Source: Gammaproteobacteria bacterium (GTDB taxonomy: Bacteria > Pseudomonadota > Gammaproteobacteria > GCA-001735895). Taken from it: a stretch of DNA of 64,000 nt. Of the stretch, positions 1 through 9,062 are shown one piece after another. The notes under the pieces were generated by a model. The model did no database searches and was not told where the DNA came from. It saw nothing but the letters and a program-made list of their open reading frames with translations. Location: the NCBI GenBank assembly GCA_029862005.1, contig JAOTYD010000013.1, positions 1 to 64,000 of the forward strand. The letters run 5' to 3'. Numbering within the stretch: the stretch's first letter is position 1; every line of letters begins with the position of its first letter. Made by a program: the position numbers and the translations under genes.

Positions 1-63
1 CCTCTCGCCCGGCAGATCGTTTTCGATTGGATCGAGGACCGGATGCGCGAAGGGGAACGATGA
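1..63 (+). CDS. C-terminal end of an unidentified protein (partial)
   Basis: Frame 1 is open from the first base to a TGA at 61-63 and encodes a 20-residue tail ending in DWIEDRMREGER. The charged, helical composition and the codon use look like a genuine C-terminus. The gene begins outside the window, so no family can be assigned. A non-coding stretch follows up to the ceramidase-like gene at 297. Confidence 0.4.
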   Translation, partial: PLARQIVFDWIEDRMREGER

Positions 64-72
64 CAATCCGTG

Positions 73-107
73 AGAGTCGGCTTTGGGTCGGTTATTGCCG
101 CTGATCA
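73..107. repeat. Degenerate intergenic repeat, copy 1
   Basis: This segment carries the word CTTTGGGTCG followed by a TGCCG element and ATCAA. It matches 1643-1677 at about 28 of 35 positions, and weaker similarity continues downstream in both places. The two copies flank the two membrane-protein genes at 297-1479. The function is unknown; it may belong to a dispersed intergenic repeat family. Confidence 0.4.
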
Positions 108-296
108 ATCGAATTTGAGCGTCAGCTTTCTCAATAGCGGACTCTCATCGAATCCTGATGGGAGGCAATCTTCAGCCAAGAGCGGACACTTGATAATCAG
201 GGGCTGCTAGTGATCGTGAGTTTTTGGATACCGCACTTAAACAAGATCACGCGTAAAATGCCCTTTAAACCACTTGAGAGGATTTATTAACGGCCA

Positions 297-944
297 ATGG
301 TGGATCTTTATTGTGAAAGAGTAGACTCTGGCTTCTGGGCGGAACCAGTCAACGCCTTGACCAATATCGGTTTTGTCTTTGCGGCGTGGTTTATATGGCG
401 CATCGTGGCGCGCGGGCAAGTGCACAGCTCGAGTATCGCTGCGATTGTCGGCGTGATAGCGGCTATCGGTATTGGAAGTTTCCTGTTTCATACAATGGCA
501 ACACCGCTTACGCGATGGCTGGATATCATTCCCATTTTCGTGTTCCAGCTGTTATACATCGGATTTTATACTCGCCGGATTATCAATCTGCCCATGGCAG
601 TTATTGGCATCTTACTAATCGTGTTTGTGGCAGCATCTGTCTATGGTAGGCAATTTCCGGACGTCATTAACGGCTCGCTGATATACGCGCCTGCTTTGCT
701 GGTAATTTTTGTTCTGGGTTTATACCACTACCAGAGTCAGAAGGTGGAGCGCACCTTGTTACTCGTTGCCGCCAGTGTGTTCTTGCTTTCGATATTTTTC
801 CGTTCTATCGATAACATGATTTGTTCCCAGTTTGCATTAGGAACCCATTTCCTGTGGCATATTCTAAATGCGTTGGTTATATACTTGGCAATGCGTGCTC
901 TAATTTCAAACTTATCGTCTGGGCCCAGGTCGGTTTCTCACTAA
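297..944 (+). CDS. Ceramidase-family (CREST-type) integral membrane protein
   Basis: This 215-residue polytopic protein has about seven membrane segments. It begins with the LYCER...FWAEPVNALTN block typical of bacterial members of the alkaline ceramidase family. The expected metal-site pattern is present: S61-x3-H65, D76 in TRWLDIIP, and H184-x3-H188 near the C-terminus. Members of the CREST superfamily are zinc-dependent membrane hydrolases acting on amide bonds in lipids, so a lipid amidase role in the inner membrane is likely, but the substrate cannot be told from sequence. The ATG at 297 sits directly before the conserved N-terminal block. The gene converges on the membrane-protein gene at 964-1479. 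Confidence 0.8.
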   Translation: MVDLYCERVDSGFWAEPVNALTNIGFVFAAWFIWRIVARGQVHSSSIAAIVGVIAAIGIGSFLFHTMATPLTRWLDIIPIFVFQLLYIGFYTRRIINLPMAVIGILLIVFVAASVYGRQFPDVINGSLIYAPALLVIFVLGLYHYQSQKVERTLLLVAASVFLLSIFFRSIDNMICSQFALGTHFLWHILNALVIYLAMRALISNLSSGPRSVSH

Positions 945-963
945 CCATTCCGAGGATAGCTCC

Positions 964-1479
964 TTAATCTTTATTTTGGAACGTTTCGTTTTCGATTTTT
1001 ATTTTTATAGGGTAGATCTTCAATACATCTACCATAAAGATCTTTATCCCAATATAAAGGCCCGATATTGTTAAAAGCGAGGCTATAAATCCGTAGTTGG
1101 CACCGATTTTATAAATCAGAAGACCCGCGGCAACGAACATAAGACAATAATAACAAACGTCTAATAAAAAATTGCGAAGCCCAAAGTAACCAGATATACA
1201 GCCATCCTCTACAGGCATTCCATAATGAACTGGAAATGGAATGCCACCAACACAAATATCAGGATTTCTTTTGTAAGCTACCATCGGATTCACAAACCAA
1301 CCTACCAATACACCAAGCACGGCGGCCAGCGTGATCGTTATTGATAGCCAAGTTGTTTCTGAATGCTGCAACCGTTCGTAAAGAGTGCTCCATACATAAT
1401 AGATAAGCATCGGCAAGATAACGAGCGATCCAATAACAACATACCTCACCTTATCAAGTTGTATTCGTGGGGTTTTCAT
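964..1479 (-). CDS. Hypothetical four-helix inner-membrane protein, AT-rich
   Basis: I do not recognise a family for this 171-residue protein. It has hydrophobic segments at about residues 14-30, 43-66, 107-128 and 130-152. Between helices 2 and 3 is a polar loop containing a CVGGIPFP...GCISGYFG stretch with two cysteines and several glycines. The C-terminus is lysine-rich. The coding DNA is visibly much richer in A and T than the neighbouring genes, which suggests recent acquisition. It is convergent with the ceramidase-like gene with a 19-base gap and has no obvious operon partner. Confidence 0.65.
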   Translation of the reverse strand: MKTPRIQLDKVRYVVIGSLVILPMLIYYVWSTLYERLQHSETTWLSITITLAAVLGVLVGWFVNPMVAYKRNPDICVGGIPFPVHYGMPVEDGCISGYFGLRNFLLDVCYYCLMFVAAGLLIYKIGANYGFIASLLTISGLYIGIKIFMVDVLKIYPIKIKIENETFQNKD

Positions 1480-1642
1480 GAACTACTCGTATATTGCCCC
1501 ATTGAAATTATTTCACGATCCATGGTATGCCTAATTCATGGATTTGAGGGTAAAAGTTGCTCGAACTATTCGTTTCACAAAATTAATGGGATCATAAGCA
1601 TCGAATAGCCATACTGATGCGTATCAATTTCCCTTTAGATGG

Positions 1643-1677
1643 GAGTCTCCTTTGGGTCGTTTTCTGCCGCCCATCAA
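1643..1677. repeat. Degenerate intergenic repeat, copy 2
   Basis: This is the partner of the segment at 73-107. It shares CTTTGGGTCG, TGCCG and ATCAA with the same spacing, at about 28 of 35 identical positions. It lies just outside the AT-rich membrane-protein gene, so the two copies bracket the pair of membrane genes. Confidence 0.4.
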
Positions 1678-1738
1678 AGATTTCCCAGCGTCTGCTTTTC
1701 GGAATTGAGGCTTAAACTCGGGCTAATTGAAACTCTCT

Positions 1739-1856
1739 AATTCCCTCGAAAACAGCCCTGACCTCTCGCGAAGGCGCCAGGCAAAAAGTTCGATATGTGT
1801 CCACGATGGGGAGCCAAACACCAAAAAGCCGGTTGAGCATGCCCAACCGGCTTTTC
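1739..1856. repeat. Long direct repeat, copy 1, ending in a terminator
   Basis: About 118 bases here are repeated in the same orientation at 6632-6749 with scattered substitutions. Shared landmarks in order are TCGAAAAC, GAAGGCGCCAGGCAAAAAG, TTCGATA, CCACGA, CCAAACACCAAAAAGCC and a GCCGGTTG/CAACCGGC hairpin. The two copies bracket the complete exporter operon at 2052-6356. Confidence 0.75.
1824..1856. terminator. Rho-independent terminator hairpin inside repeat copy 1
   Basis: The arms AAAAGCCGGTTG and CAACCGGCTTTT enclose a 7-base loop. A-rich and T-rich flanks allow termination in either direction. It would insulate the exporter operon from upstream transcription. Confidence 0.8.
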
Positions 1857-2051
1857 TCGTTCCTGGCGACGTCGGGTAAATCTTAGCGGAGTCCGGAGAC
1901 GTCACCCTTATCCGGAAACGCCTTTACCACCTGCCATCAGGCCGCACCCGACATTTCCCTGCCGGTATGGCACATTTTCCTGACTTGCATCATTTCATTC
2001 CGACCCAATTGCATTTAAATACCGGTAACCAGAGATTCTAATACTGGATAA

Positions 2052-2786
<735 letters not shown>

Positions 2787-2790
2787 AAAG

Positions 2791-5157
2791 ATGAGAGCAC
2801 TGAACCTCAAACTCTGGCGCGACCTTTGGCATTTGCGCGGCCAGTCCCTCGCCATCATCGCGGTGATGGCCAGCGGGGTTGCCTGCTTTCTCATGTTCAT
2901 GAGCACGCTGGACTCGTTGCTGCTGAGCCGCGACTTGTATTACAGCGAAAACCGTTTCGCCGACATCTTCGTGCCGATCAAGCGCGCGCCGGAATCGGTC
3001 GCCCGGCTAATCGCAACGATCGATGGCGTAGACAAGGTCGATACCCGCGTTGTGGCACCCCTGACGATCGACATCGAAGGTTTTCCCGAACCTGTCGTCG
3101 GCACCGTAACCTCCATTCCGGACAACGGCGAATCCCTGCTCAACCAGCTCTACCTGCGTGCCGGGCGGCTGATCGATCCCGGACGCAACGACGAAATCAT
3201 CATCAGCGAATCCTTTGCCAAAGCGCACGACTTCAAGCCGGGCGATCAGCTGCATGTCATCATCAAGGGCAAGCGCAAACAACTGCGTATCGTCGGCACC
3301 GGCGGATCCCCTGAATTCGTTCACCAACTGCGCCCCGGCGGCATGTTTCCCGACTACGAACGCTACGGCATCCTGTGGATGGGCCGTACGGCGCTGTCAC
3401 ACGCCTACGAAATGCAGGGCGCATTCAATTACGCGGTGCTGACGCTGACGCGCGACGCCGATGAACAAACCGTGATGGACCGTATCGACGAGCTCCTGGG
3501 GCGTTATGGCGGCATCGGCTCCTTTGCCCGTGAGCACCAGCCCTCGCATCGGTTCCTCGCGCAGGAACTCGAACAGCTGGAAAACCTGTCCGGTATCTTT
3601 CCGATTATATTCCTGGGCGTGGCAGCCTTCCTGCTGAACGTCGTCGTCACCCGCCTTGTCGGCACCCAGCGCGAGCAGATCGCGGCCCTGAAAGCGTTCG
3701 GCTATGCGAACACTACCGTCGCTTCGCATTACCTGCAGATGGTCATGCTTATCGTACTGGCCGGTGTCGTGCTCGGTATTGCAGCCGGCGCCTGGCTCGG
3801 CGTGATGCTCAGCGAAATCTTTGTGGAATATTTCCGGCTGCCGTTCGTGCATTTCGAAATGCATCCACTGCGCATAATCCAGGCCGGCCTGATCACTGTC
3901 GTCGCGGGTCTGCTGGGCACACTGGCCGCGGTGCGTGCCACTGTGCGCCTGAAACCGGCCGAAGCCATGCGCCCGGAAGCGCCGACCGTCTACCGCACAT
4001 CGTTGATAGAAGAAATGGGGTTGAAGCGTGTGTTCTCGACACCCACCCGCATGATTTTGCGTAATCTCGGCCACAAGCCGGTCAAGTCGCTATTGTCGGT
4101 GCTGGGGATCGCGCTGGCTGTCGGTATGCTGATGACCGGCCGCTTCCAGGAAAACAGCACCAACTACATGGTGGACATGCACTACGGTCTGTCGCAACGC
4201 GATGACCTGTCAGTCGGATTCAACGAGGCGACTTCGCACCGCGCACTCACCGAACTGCAAAGCCTGCGCGGCGTCGAGTATGGAGAACCGGTGCGCACGT
4301 TACCGGCGCGACTGCGTTTTGAGCACCGCGAGTATCGGGTCTATATCTCGGCGTTCGAACCGGGGACGACGATCAAGCGCCTGGTCGATAGCGATCTCAA
4401 TATTGTCGAACTGCCGCGCGACGGCATCGTACTGAACGAATACCTGGCCGAGGAAATCCTCGGTATCGAGACCGGCGAACTGCTTACGGTCGAAATTCTG
4501 GAAGGCAGCATGCCGGTTCGACGGATTCCCGTGGCTGCACTGATCCGCCAAGACCTCGGTGTCGGCGCCTATATGGACCTGGACGCTCTCAACCGCCTGA
4601 TGCAGGAAGGCGACGTCATCTCGGGTGCCTATCTCTATATCGATGATCGCTACGCTAACGAGATTTACCAGCATCTGAAGGACCGGCCGAGAATCGTCGG
4701 TTCCGTGATCCGAACCCAGGAGATCGATAACTTTCACCGCACCATGGACGAAACCATGCTGTTCTGGACCTTCGTGGCGACCCTCTTTTCCGTTGTTATC
4801 GCGGTGGGCGTGGTCTACAACAGCGCGCGCATCACGCTGACAGAGCGCAGCCGCGAACTGGCCAGCCTGCGCGTACTGGGTTACACGCGTGGCGAAATCT
4901 CTTATATCCTGCTCGGCGAACTGGCATTGCTGACCCTAACAGCCATGCCGCTGGGCCTGTGGTTCGGGCACGAGCTGTGCCGTTATATCGCCGCCAGCAT
5001 TGGCAACGAAATGTACCGCGTACCCCTGGTTCTCGAGCCTTCCACCTATGCTTTTGCCGCGCTGGTGGTATTGATTGCCGCCGCCGTTTCAGCCTTGCTG
5101 GTGCGGCGCCGGCTGGACGAACTCGACCTGATCGAAGTATTGAAAACAAAGGATTAA
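2791..5157 (+). CDS. FtsX-like ABC permease with two FtsX domains
   Basis: This 788-residue inner-membrane protein has an N-terminal membrane helix (about residues 15-40), a large periplasmic domain, three helices around 265-390, a second anchor near 430-450, another periplasmic domain, and three C-terminal helices (about 655-780). This duplicated architecture, two FtsX units in one chain, matches DevC/YbbP-like permeases rather than the four-helix MacB. With the ATPase before it and the HlyD adaptor after it, it should form a tripartite exporter that moves a periplasmic or outer-leaflet substrate. The adaptor begins 2 bases after its stop. Confidence 0.9.
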   Translation: MRALNLKLWRDLWHLRGQSLAIIAVMASGVACFLMFMSTLDSLLLSRDLYYSENRFADIFVPIKRAPESVARLIATIDGVDKVDTRVVAPLTIDIEGFPEPVVGTVTSIPDNGESLLNQLYLRAGRLIDPGRNDEIIISESFAKAHDFKPGDQLHVIIKGKRKQLRIVGTGGSPEFVHQLRPGGMFPDYERYGILWMGRTALSHAYEMQGAFNYAVLTLTRDADEQTVMDRIDELLGRYGGIGSFAREHQPSHRFLAQELEQLENLSGIFPIIFLGVAAFLLNVVVTRLVGTQREQIAALKAFGYANTTVASHYLQMVMLIVLAGVVLGIAAGAWLGVMLSEIFVEYFRLPFVHFEMHPLRIIQAGLITVVAGLLGTLAAVRATVRLKPAEAMRPEAPTVYRTSLIEEMGLKRVFSTPTRMILRNLGHKPVKSLLSVLGIALAVGMLMTGRFQENSTNYMVDMHYGLSQRDDLSVGFNEATSHRALTELQSLRGVEYGEPVRTLPARLRFEHREYRVYISAFEPGTTIKRLVDSDLNIVELPRDGIVLNEYLAEEILGIETGELLTVEILEGSMPVRRIPVAALIRQDLGVGAYMDLDALNRLMQEGDVISGAYLYIDDRYANEIYQHLKDRPRIVGSVIRTQEIDNFHRTMDETMLFWTFVATLFSVVIAVGVVYNSARITLTERSRELASLRVLGYTRGEISYILLGELALLTLTAMPLGLWFGHELCRYIAASIGNEMYRVPLVLEPSTYAFAALVVLIAAAVSALLVRRRLDELDLIEVLKTKD

Positions 5158-5159
5158 CT

Positions 5160-6356
5160 ATGAACGTACAATGGCAAAGACGCATCACCTGGCTGACCGT
5201 ACTGTTGCTAATCGTGGCTGCACTGGCATATGGATTCAGGCCCCAGCCACGCCTGGTCGATATCGCCGAGGCGAAACGCGCGCCCATGCAGGTCACCATC
5301 CAGGAGGAGGGCAAGACCCGCGTAATCGATCGCTATATAATCACCGCGCCGGTCGCCGGCACCACCTGCCGCGTCGACCTGGAAGTGGGCGACCTCATCG
5401 AGAAAGACGAAACTCTCGTCAATATCAACCCGCTGCAATCGCAAGCGCTCGACCCTCGTAGCCGGGCCGAGGCACGCGCCCGGGTTTCCGCTGCGGAAGC
5501 CTCGTTGCACGCCGCCGAACAGAACGTCAGCGTCGCGCGTGCCGAAGCCGACCTGGCCGTCACGGAACTGGCGCGACTCGAGCCGCTCGTGGAAGCGGGT
5601 CACATCTCTGCAGAAAGGCTCGACCAGGCCAGAGCAGTCAAGCGCGGCACTGAGGCCAGACTGCGCTCCGCCTTGTTCGCCGTGGACGTCGCCAAATACG
5701 AACTCGAGGCGGCGCGCACGGCGCTGCGTTACACGGGAAACACGTCGTCGGATCCAGAAGATATCGTGCGGGTGGCCGCGCCCGTCACCGGCAGGATTCT
5801 CAAACTGCATCAGGAATGTGAAGGCGTGGTCAGCCGCGGCCAGCCCCTGCTGGAAATCGGCGATACCCGCTCGCTGGAAATCGAGACCGATGTCCTCTCC
5901 GCGGACGCGGTGAAGATCAAACCGGGAATGCCCGTCCTGTACGAGCGCTGGGGTGGCGAAAAACCGCTGACCGGCCGAGTGCGGCGCGTGGAGCCGGTCG
6001 GTTTCACCAAGATCTCCGCCCTGGGCGTGGAAGAACAACGCGTGCTGATCATCTCCGACATCACCTCGGACGCCGAACGATGGCAAACCCTCGGCGATGG
6101 TTACCGTGTCGAGTCACGCTTCATACTCTGGGAAAACGAGGACGTGTTGCAAATTCCGGCCAGCGCCCTGTTTCGTATCGATGATCAATGGGCTCTATTT
6201 GTCATGGAAAACAACAAGGCCAAACGGCGCGGGGTCAAAGTCGGGCAACGTAACGGACTGTCCGCACAGATACTGGAAGGCCTGGCGGAGGGTGACGCCG
6301 TGATTACACATCCGGACAAAACGATTGAAGATGGCATCGGAGTGAAACAAAGATGA
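5160..6356 (+). CDS. HlyD/RND-type periplasmic adaptor of the ABC exporter
   Basis: This 398-residue adaptor starts at the ATG at 5160, just after the permease stop. The longer upstream reading frame only overlaps the permease. An N-terminal signal anchor (about residues 10-27) is followed by the first half of a lipoyl domain, a long alanine- and arginine-rich coiled-coil hairpin (about 100-185), the second lipoyl half with APVTGRILKL, a beta-barrel domain and a membrane-proximal domain. Such proteins link an inner-membrane pump to an outer-membrane channel. No TolC-like gene is nearby, so a channel encoded elsewhere is presumably shared. Confidence 0.92.
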   Translation: MNVQWQRRITWLTVLLLIVAALAYGFRPQPRLVDIAEAKRAPMQVTIQEEGKTRVIDRYIITAPVAGTTCRVDLEVGDLIEKDETLVNINPLQSQALDPRSRAEARARVSAAEASLHAAEQNVSVARAEADLAVTELARLEPLVEAGHISAERLDQARAVKRGTEARLRSALFAVDVAKYELEAARTALRYTGNTSSDPEDIVRVAAPVTGRILKLHQECEGVVSRGQPLLEIGDTRSLEIETDVLSADAVKIKPGMPVLYERWGGEKPLTGRVRRVEPVGFTKISALGVEEQRVLIISDITSDAERWQTLGDGYRVESRFILWENEDVLQIPASALFRIDDQWALFVMENNKAKRRGVKVGQRNGLSAQILEGLAEGDAVITHPDKTIEDGIGVKQR

Positions 6357-6631
6357 GAATAAATGTAATCAGTCATTCGTGGCTTGCGCCCTATTGTTTC
6401 CCATGGTCGAGGGCTGCCTGAAGCCATTGGTAGACACCCGGTCGGCAAGTCTTGCGTTGCAAAGCGGATGTCGAGCCCGGTGCTGGTTGAGCGTACGGGT
6501 GAATTCGGCCCACCCGCTTCCAGCGGAATATAAAGCTCCTTTTCCGGTCGGTTACAGCTGCTATTCGAAAAAAAGCACGATGTCAGTTTTTCCGTTCGAG
6601 TATCTGCTTCAGGATAATTAAAAACTTGCGG

Positions 6632-6749
6632 TAATCTCGAAAACTGCCCGGATTTCTGGTGAAGGCGCCAGGCAAAAAGTTCGATAGGTGACCACGACGG
6701 GGACCCAAACACCAAAAAGCCGGTTGGGCATGCTCAACCGGCTTTTTTT
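6632..6749. repeat. Long direct repeat, copy 2, ending in a terminator
   Basis: This is the same-orientation copy of 1739-1856, about 4.9 kb away and just past the exporter adaptor gene. It shares the GGCGCCAGGCAAAAAGTTCG and CCAAACACCAAAAAGCC blocks and the terminator. Differences are single substitutions. Confidence 0.75.
6713..6749. terminator. Rho-independent terminator of the ABC exporter operon
   Basis: The arms AAAAGCCGGTTG and CAACCGGCTTTT are followed by a run of seven T residues. It lies about 360 bases after the adaptor stop codon and is the first clear terminator there. Confidence 0.82.
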
Positions 6750-6828
6750 ATTCATCTGATAACGATTATTTACTAACCCAGATTGTTGGGGTCCCCACCA
6801 TCGACAATTTGCCTTTAACCTGTCTGGA

Positions 6829-7950
6829 ATGGTTGCTGTTTCACGTGATAGGATCGGTAAAGTGTTAAAACCGTTGGAAAATCGATCATCACTGCTTTAC
6901 CCTTCCATGCAAGATAACCTCCAGCCACTTCTTACTGCCGTTCAGCGTAATTGCCATATTTCTGATGCACGGCACGCCGGTGATTACACCCTGTGTGTAT
7001 ATCTCCTTAAGATGAGGGAATATTTCCGCTGGGAGATGGGTTATGCGTTTCACGACAACCTGCCTGACGGCGATCTCGGCGACTGGCTAAAAGAGCGCGA
7101 ACTCTACTGGCAAACCATTGAAGACGAGTCTTTTGCCAATTTACCGATCGCCGGCGACAGTTATGATCCCTTCGACATCGACGCGCTAAACGTGGCGTTG
7201 AATCCGCACGGACTGATTTATAGCGGTGGATTCGGTTACAAACACACGCCGCATTTTTTCCTCGGTAGGCTGGGACATATCGAAAAGCAAGCCGACTTTA
7301 CCATCCTCCTATCGGAAAACGAGTACGCACGGGATTTGACGGCCCCGCCAGCAATGACGCGCAACGGCACGATCTTCGTCCGGCGCGAGTCTCTGCGACG
7401 CATGATCTGGGAAAAGATCGAGGAATGGCAGTGGAACCGGCAAGAAAACGCGATGGCCCGCGCAATTCGCGGCTTCGACTTCGAACATAACACCGAGACC
7501 GCGCTCGAGAATATGACCGATTCGGTGCTCGACTCGGCGCTGTTGCATGAAAAGGGAGAAGTGCTTGCGGGAAAGCGGCTGGGGCCGGAATGGGAGCAGA
7601 TGCTTGCCGACCTGCCGCGATCGAAAACCGAAATCATGATCCGCGCCGTGCGCGATAATCTTGCCGACTCGCTGACGACGCTTCCCGTCCTGCTTCGTAA
7701 AGGAGACGACCCCTCATTGCACTTTTTCTTTGCGAATCTTACGAATATGCGCAAGGAACTTTTTCCGTCGCTTACGCGGTCTTATGAAAACTGGGTAACA
7801 ACTGGCAAACGCAACGGTATCGAGGCGCTGGTATCGGCGAGCGAGAACCACTGGAACAGGCTTGCAAACCAGGTGCTCGTTACGTATCGAAAGAATTCCG
7901 ATGATTTTTCCGACCGGCTAAATGACCTGATTGAAAATAACAAATTCTAG
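6829..7950 (+). CDS. Sfum_1244-family protein (function unknown)
   Basis: This soluble 373-residue protein resembles the Sfum_1244 family of uncharacterised proteins from sulfur-metabolising and other bacteria. The marker is the N-terminal CHISDARHAGDYTLCVYLLK block, followed by MREYFRWE and a long helical remainder. No signal peptide, membrane segment or known catalytic motif is visible. The conserved Cys, His and Asp residues of the N-terminal block are candidates for a functional site. The true start may be the internal ATG at 6907 (MQDNLQPLL), where family resemblance begins; the 26 residues before it look unconserved. The assignment rests on remembered family sequence features and is moderately sure. 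Confidence 0.7.
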   Translation: MVAVSRDRIGKVLKPLENRSSLLYPSMQDNLQPLLTAVQRNCHISDARHAGDYTLCVYLLKMREYFRWEMGYAFHDNLPDGDLGDWLKERELYWQTIEDESFANLPIAGDSYDPFDIDALNVALNPHGLIYSGGFGYKHTPHFFLGRLGHIEKQADFTILLSENEYARDLTAPPAMTRNGTIFVRRESLRRMIWEKIEEWQWNRQENAMARAIRGFDFEHNTETALENMTDSVLDSALLHEKGEVLAGKRLGPEWEQMLADLPRSKTEIMIRAVRDNLADSLTTLPVLLRKGDDPSLHFFFANLTNMRKELFPSLTRSYENWVTTGKRNGIEALVSASENHWNRLANQVLVTYRKNSDDFSDRLNDLIENNKF

Positions 7951-7966
7951 AATTGCCTAAAGGGTA

Positions 7967-8440
7967 CTAGCGCAGCTCAGGCGGTTTCCCGGGGATGGCC
8001 GGGCGATTAATATTCCAGGACATCGTAATTCTGGGGCGAATATGGCTATGTGGCATGCAATAGTCACCCTTGCGATATATATTGACCCAGCACTGGTCGA
8101 CCACTGCCTGGTCGAAATCAAGGCCATTGACGAAAAAAGCAATGGCGCGCGCATGAACCAAATCGGCTTCGGGCACATTCCAGCGATCGATATGGTCTAT
8201 TTTTGTTCCACAACCTCCGCGCATAAGCTGGATCAAAAAATCGGGATCGTTTTCGAGATCTAGAATCGCCTTCGCCAGGTTTTCGTTTAAATTTGAGGGA
8301 CCTTCGAATATTGTGGAATGTACTTTGGTTTCAGCATTTACGTAGGGGAAAACGTGCTGGTCCGAAGGCTAAACTTCTGCCGGCTCCTGATTTATGACAA
8401 CCACTTTTTCTAGTTCAGATTCTTCCATTTTATTGGCCAT
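7967..8440 (-). pseudogene. Decayed 2OG-Fe(II) oxygenase-like gene
   Basis: On the minus strand a frame starts at the ATG at 8440 (MANKMEESELEKVVV), meets an in-frame TAG at 8371-8369 after 23 codons, then continues for 134 open codons. The later part has a WVNIYRKGDYCMPHSHIR segment that resembles the iron-binding region of small prolyl-hydroxylase-like oxygenases. After HIRP the expected continuation (VLEY, PGHP) appears in another frame, so a frameshift is likely, and no second iron-ligand histidine follows. The premature stop, frameshift and missing C-terminal half indicate a pseudogene. It abuts the convergent gene at 6829-7950. Confidence 0.55.
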
Positions 8441-8552
8441 AAGATTTCGAACTTTGAAGCTTTGATAAACGAAGCACAAGAATAATAAAGTGGGTGAGCA
8501 GACATTCTATTGACAATCGAACTTCTGCAAACGATCAATTTTTACATCTGAG

Positions 8553-8578
8553 CAATAAAAAATCCCGCGGTGGCGGGG
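8553..8578 (-). terminator. Rho-independent terminator after dciA
   Basis: On the minus strand the hairpin CCCGC-CACC-GCGGG is followed by ATTTTTTATT. It lies about 45 bases past the dciA stop codon and ends the rluB-dciA transcription unit. Confidence 0.8.
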
Positions 8579-8621
8579 CGTACGGGTTGGAAATGTCATA
8601 CACCGAAATGCAATACATTAG

Positions 8622-9062
8622 CTAGTCAGCTTTGAGGCTCTCGGCCAATGACAACAGGGCTGCTTTCAGTTCTTCATCTTCAATCCAGTCCGCGTTACGC
8701 CGAATCGCCCTGATCGATTCAGCACTGACTGCGCGCGGTTCACGCGCGGTTTGAATTTTATCAATCTTTAACAGCGAATCCGGAACGGTGCGGAATTTCA
8801 AAGCCTGCTCGAGGTGAAAGGTTTCCCGCAACTGCTGCGCGATCTCCCCGCTATGCAAACGCAGGTAGTTCGCCACCATCGGGCTGCTCGCGGCAATCAC
8901 GATTTCATGCCGATTGACGTTCAGCAGCGTTACTGCCTGGTTCACCGATTCGGGCAGGTTCTGTTCCAGGAAATGCTGGATCTCGGGCCCGAGGCGAGTA
9001 ACCTCTTCAAACCCGGCCGGCAGCACCGACTGGCAAAGCCTTGATAATTTCTTCGATCCCAT
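8622..9062 (-). CDS. dciA: DciA-type (DUF721) helicase-loading protein
   Basis: This 146-residue protein has a DUF721-like core, in which NRHEIVIAASSPMVANYLRL is the typical 'stored in bulk, tested against the rest' strand-helix segment, followed by a helical C-terminus. DciA is the ancestral bacterial loader for the replicative helicase DnaB and works in the cytoplasm at initiation. Its start ATG shares one base with the rluB stop codon (TGATG), so translation is probably coupled to rluB. In many gammaproteobacteria the gene lies near secA, so this position is unusual. Sequence divergence in this family keeps the call below certainty. Confidence 0.72.
   Translation of the reverse strand: MGSKKLSRLCQSVLPAGFEEVTRLGPEIQHFLEQNLPESVNQAVTLLNVNRHEIVIAASSPMVANYLRLHSGEIAQQLRETFHLEQALKFRTVPDSLLKIDKIQTAREPRAVSAESIRAIRRNADWIEDEELKAALLSLAESLKAD

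Larger units (their letters stand above)
1480..2051. other. Long intergenic region upstream of the ABC exporter operon
   Basis: No convincing gene is visible in these 570 bases. The region holds the second copy of the CTTTGGGTCG repeat (1643-1677), the first copy of the long direct repeat (1739-1856) with its terminator hairpin, and a 190-base stretch just before the exporter that must contain its promoter. I could not single out convincing -35 and -10 boxes. The short minus-strand reading frame over 1723-1905 is a by-product of the repeat. Confidence 0.6.
6357..6828. other. Intergenic region downstream of the exporter operon
   Basis: These 470 bases hold no gene I can support. The first 270 bases have reading frames on both strands but no recognisable protein or ribosome-binding site. 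The second part is copy 2 of the long direct repeat and its terminator. The minus-strand frame that runs from here into the adaptor gene is an artefact of the repeat. Confidence 0.55.

Noticed and set aside
1739-1856. A partial tRNA gene inside the long direct repeat, because of TTCGATA followed by a GGGGAGCCA-like end and a terminator
   Set aside because: The T-stem does not pair on either side of the TTCGA loop, and no D-arm or anticodon arm is present upstream. It is reported only as a repeat.
6185-6715. A 176-codon minus-strand frame downstream of the exporter
   Set aside because: It overlaps the adaptor gene and the repeat; its translation shares only the repeat-derived FGSPSW...IELFAWRL segment with the frame at 1723-1905.
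8369-8371. Read-through or recoding of the in-frame TAG in the oxygenase-like gene
   Set aside because: No pyrrolysine system or read-through signal is visible, and the same gene has a second lesion (frameshift) and no C-terminal half, so decay is simpler.
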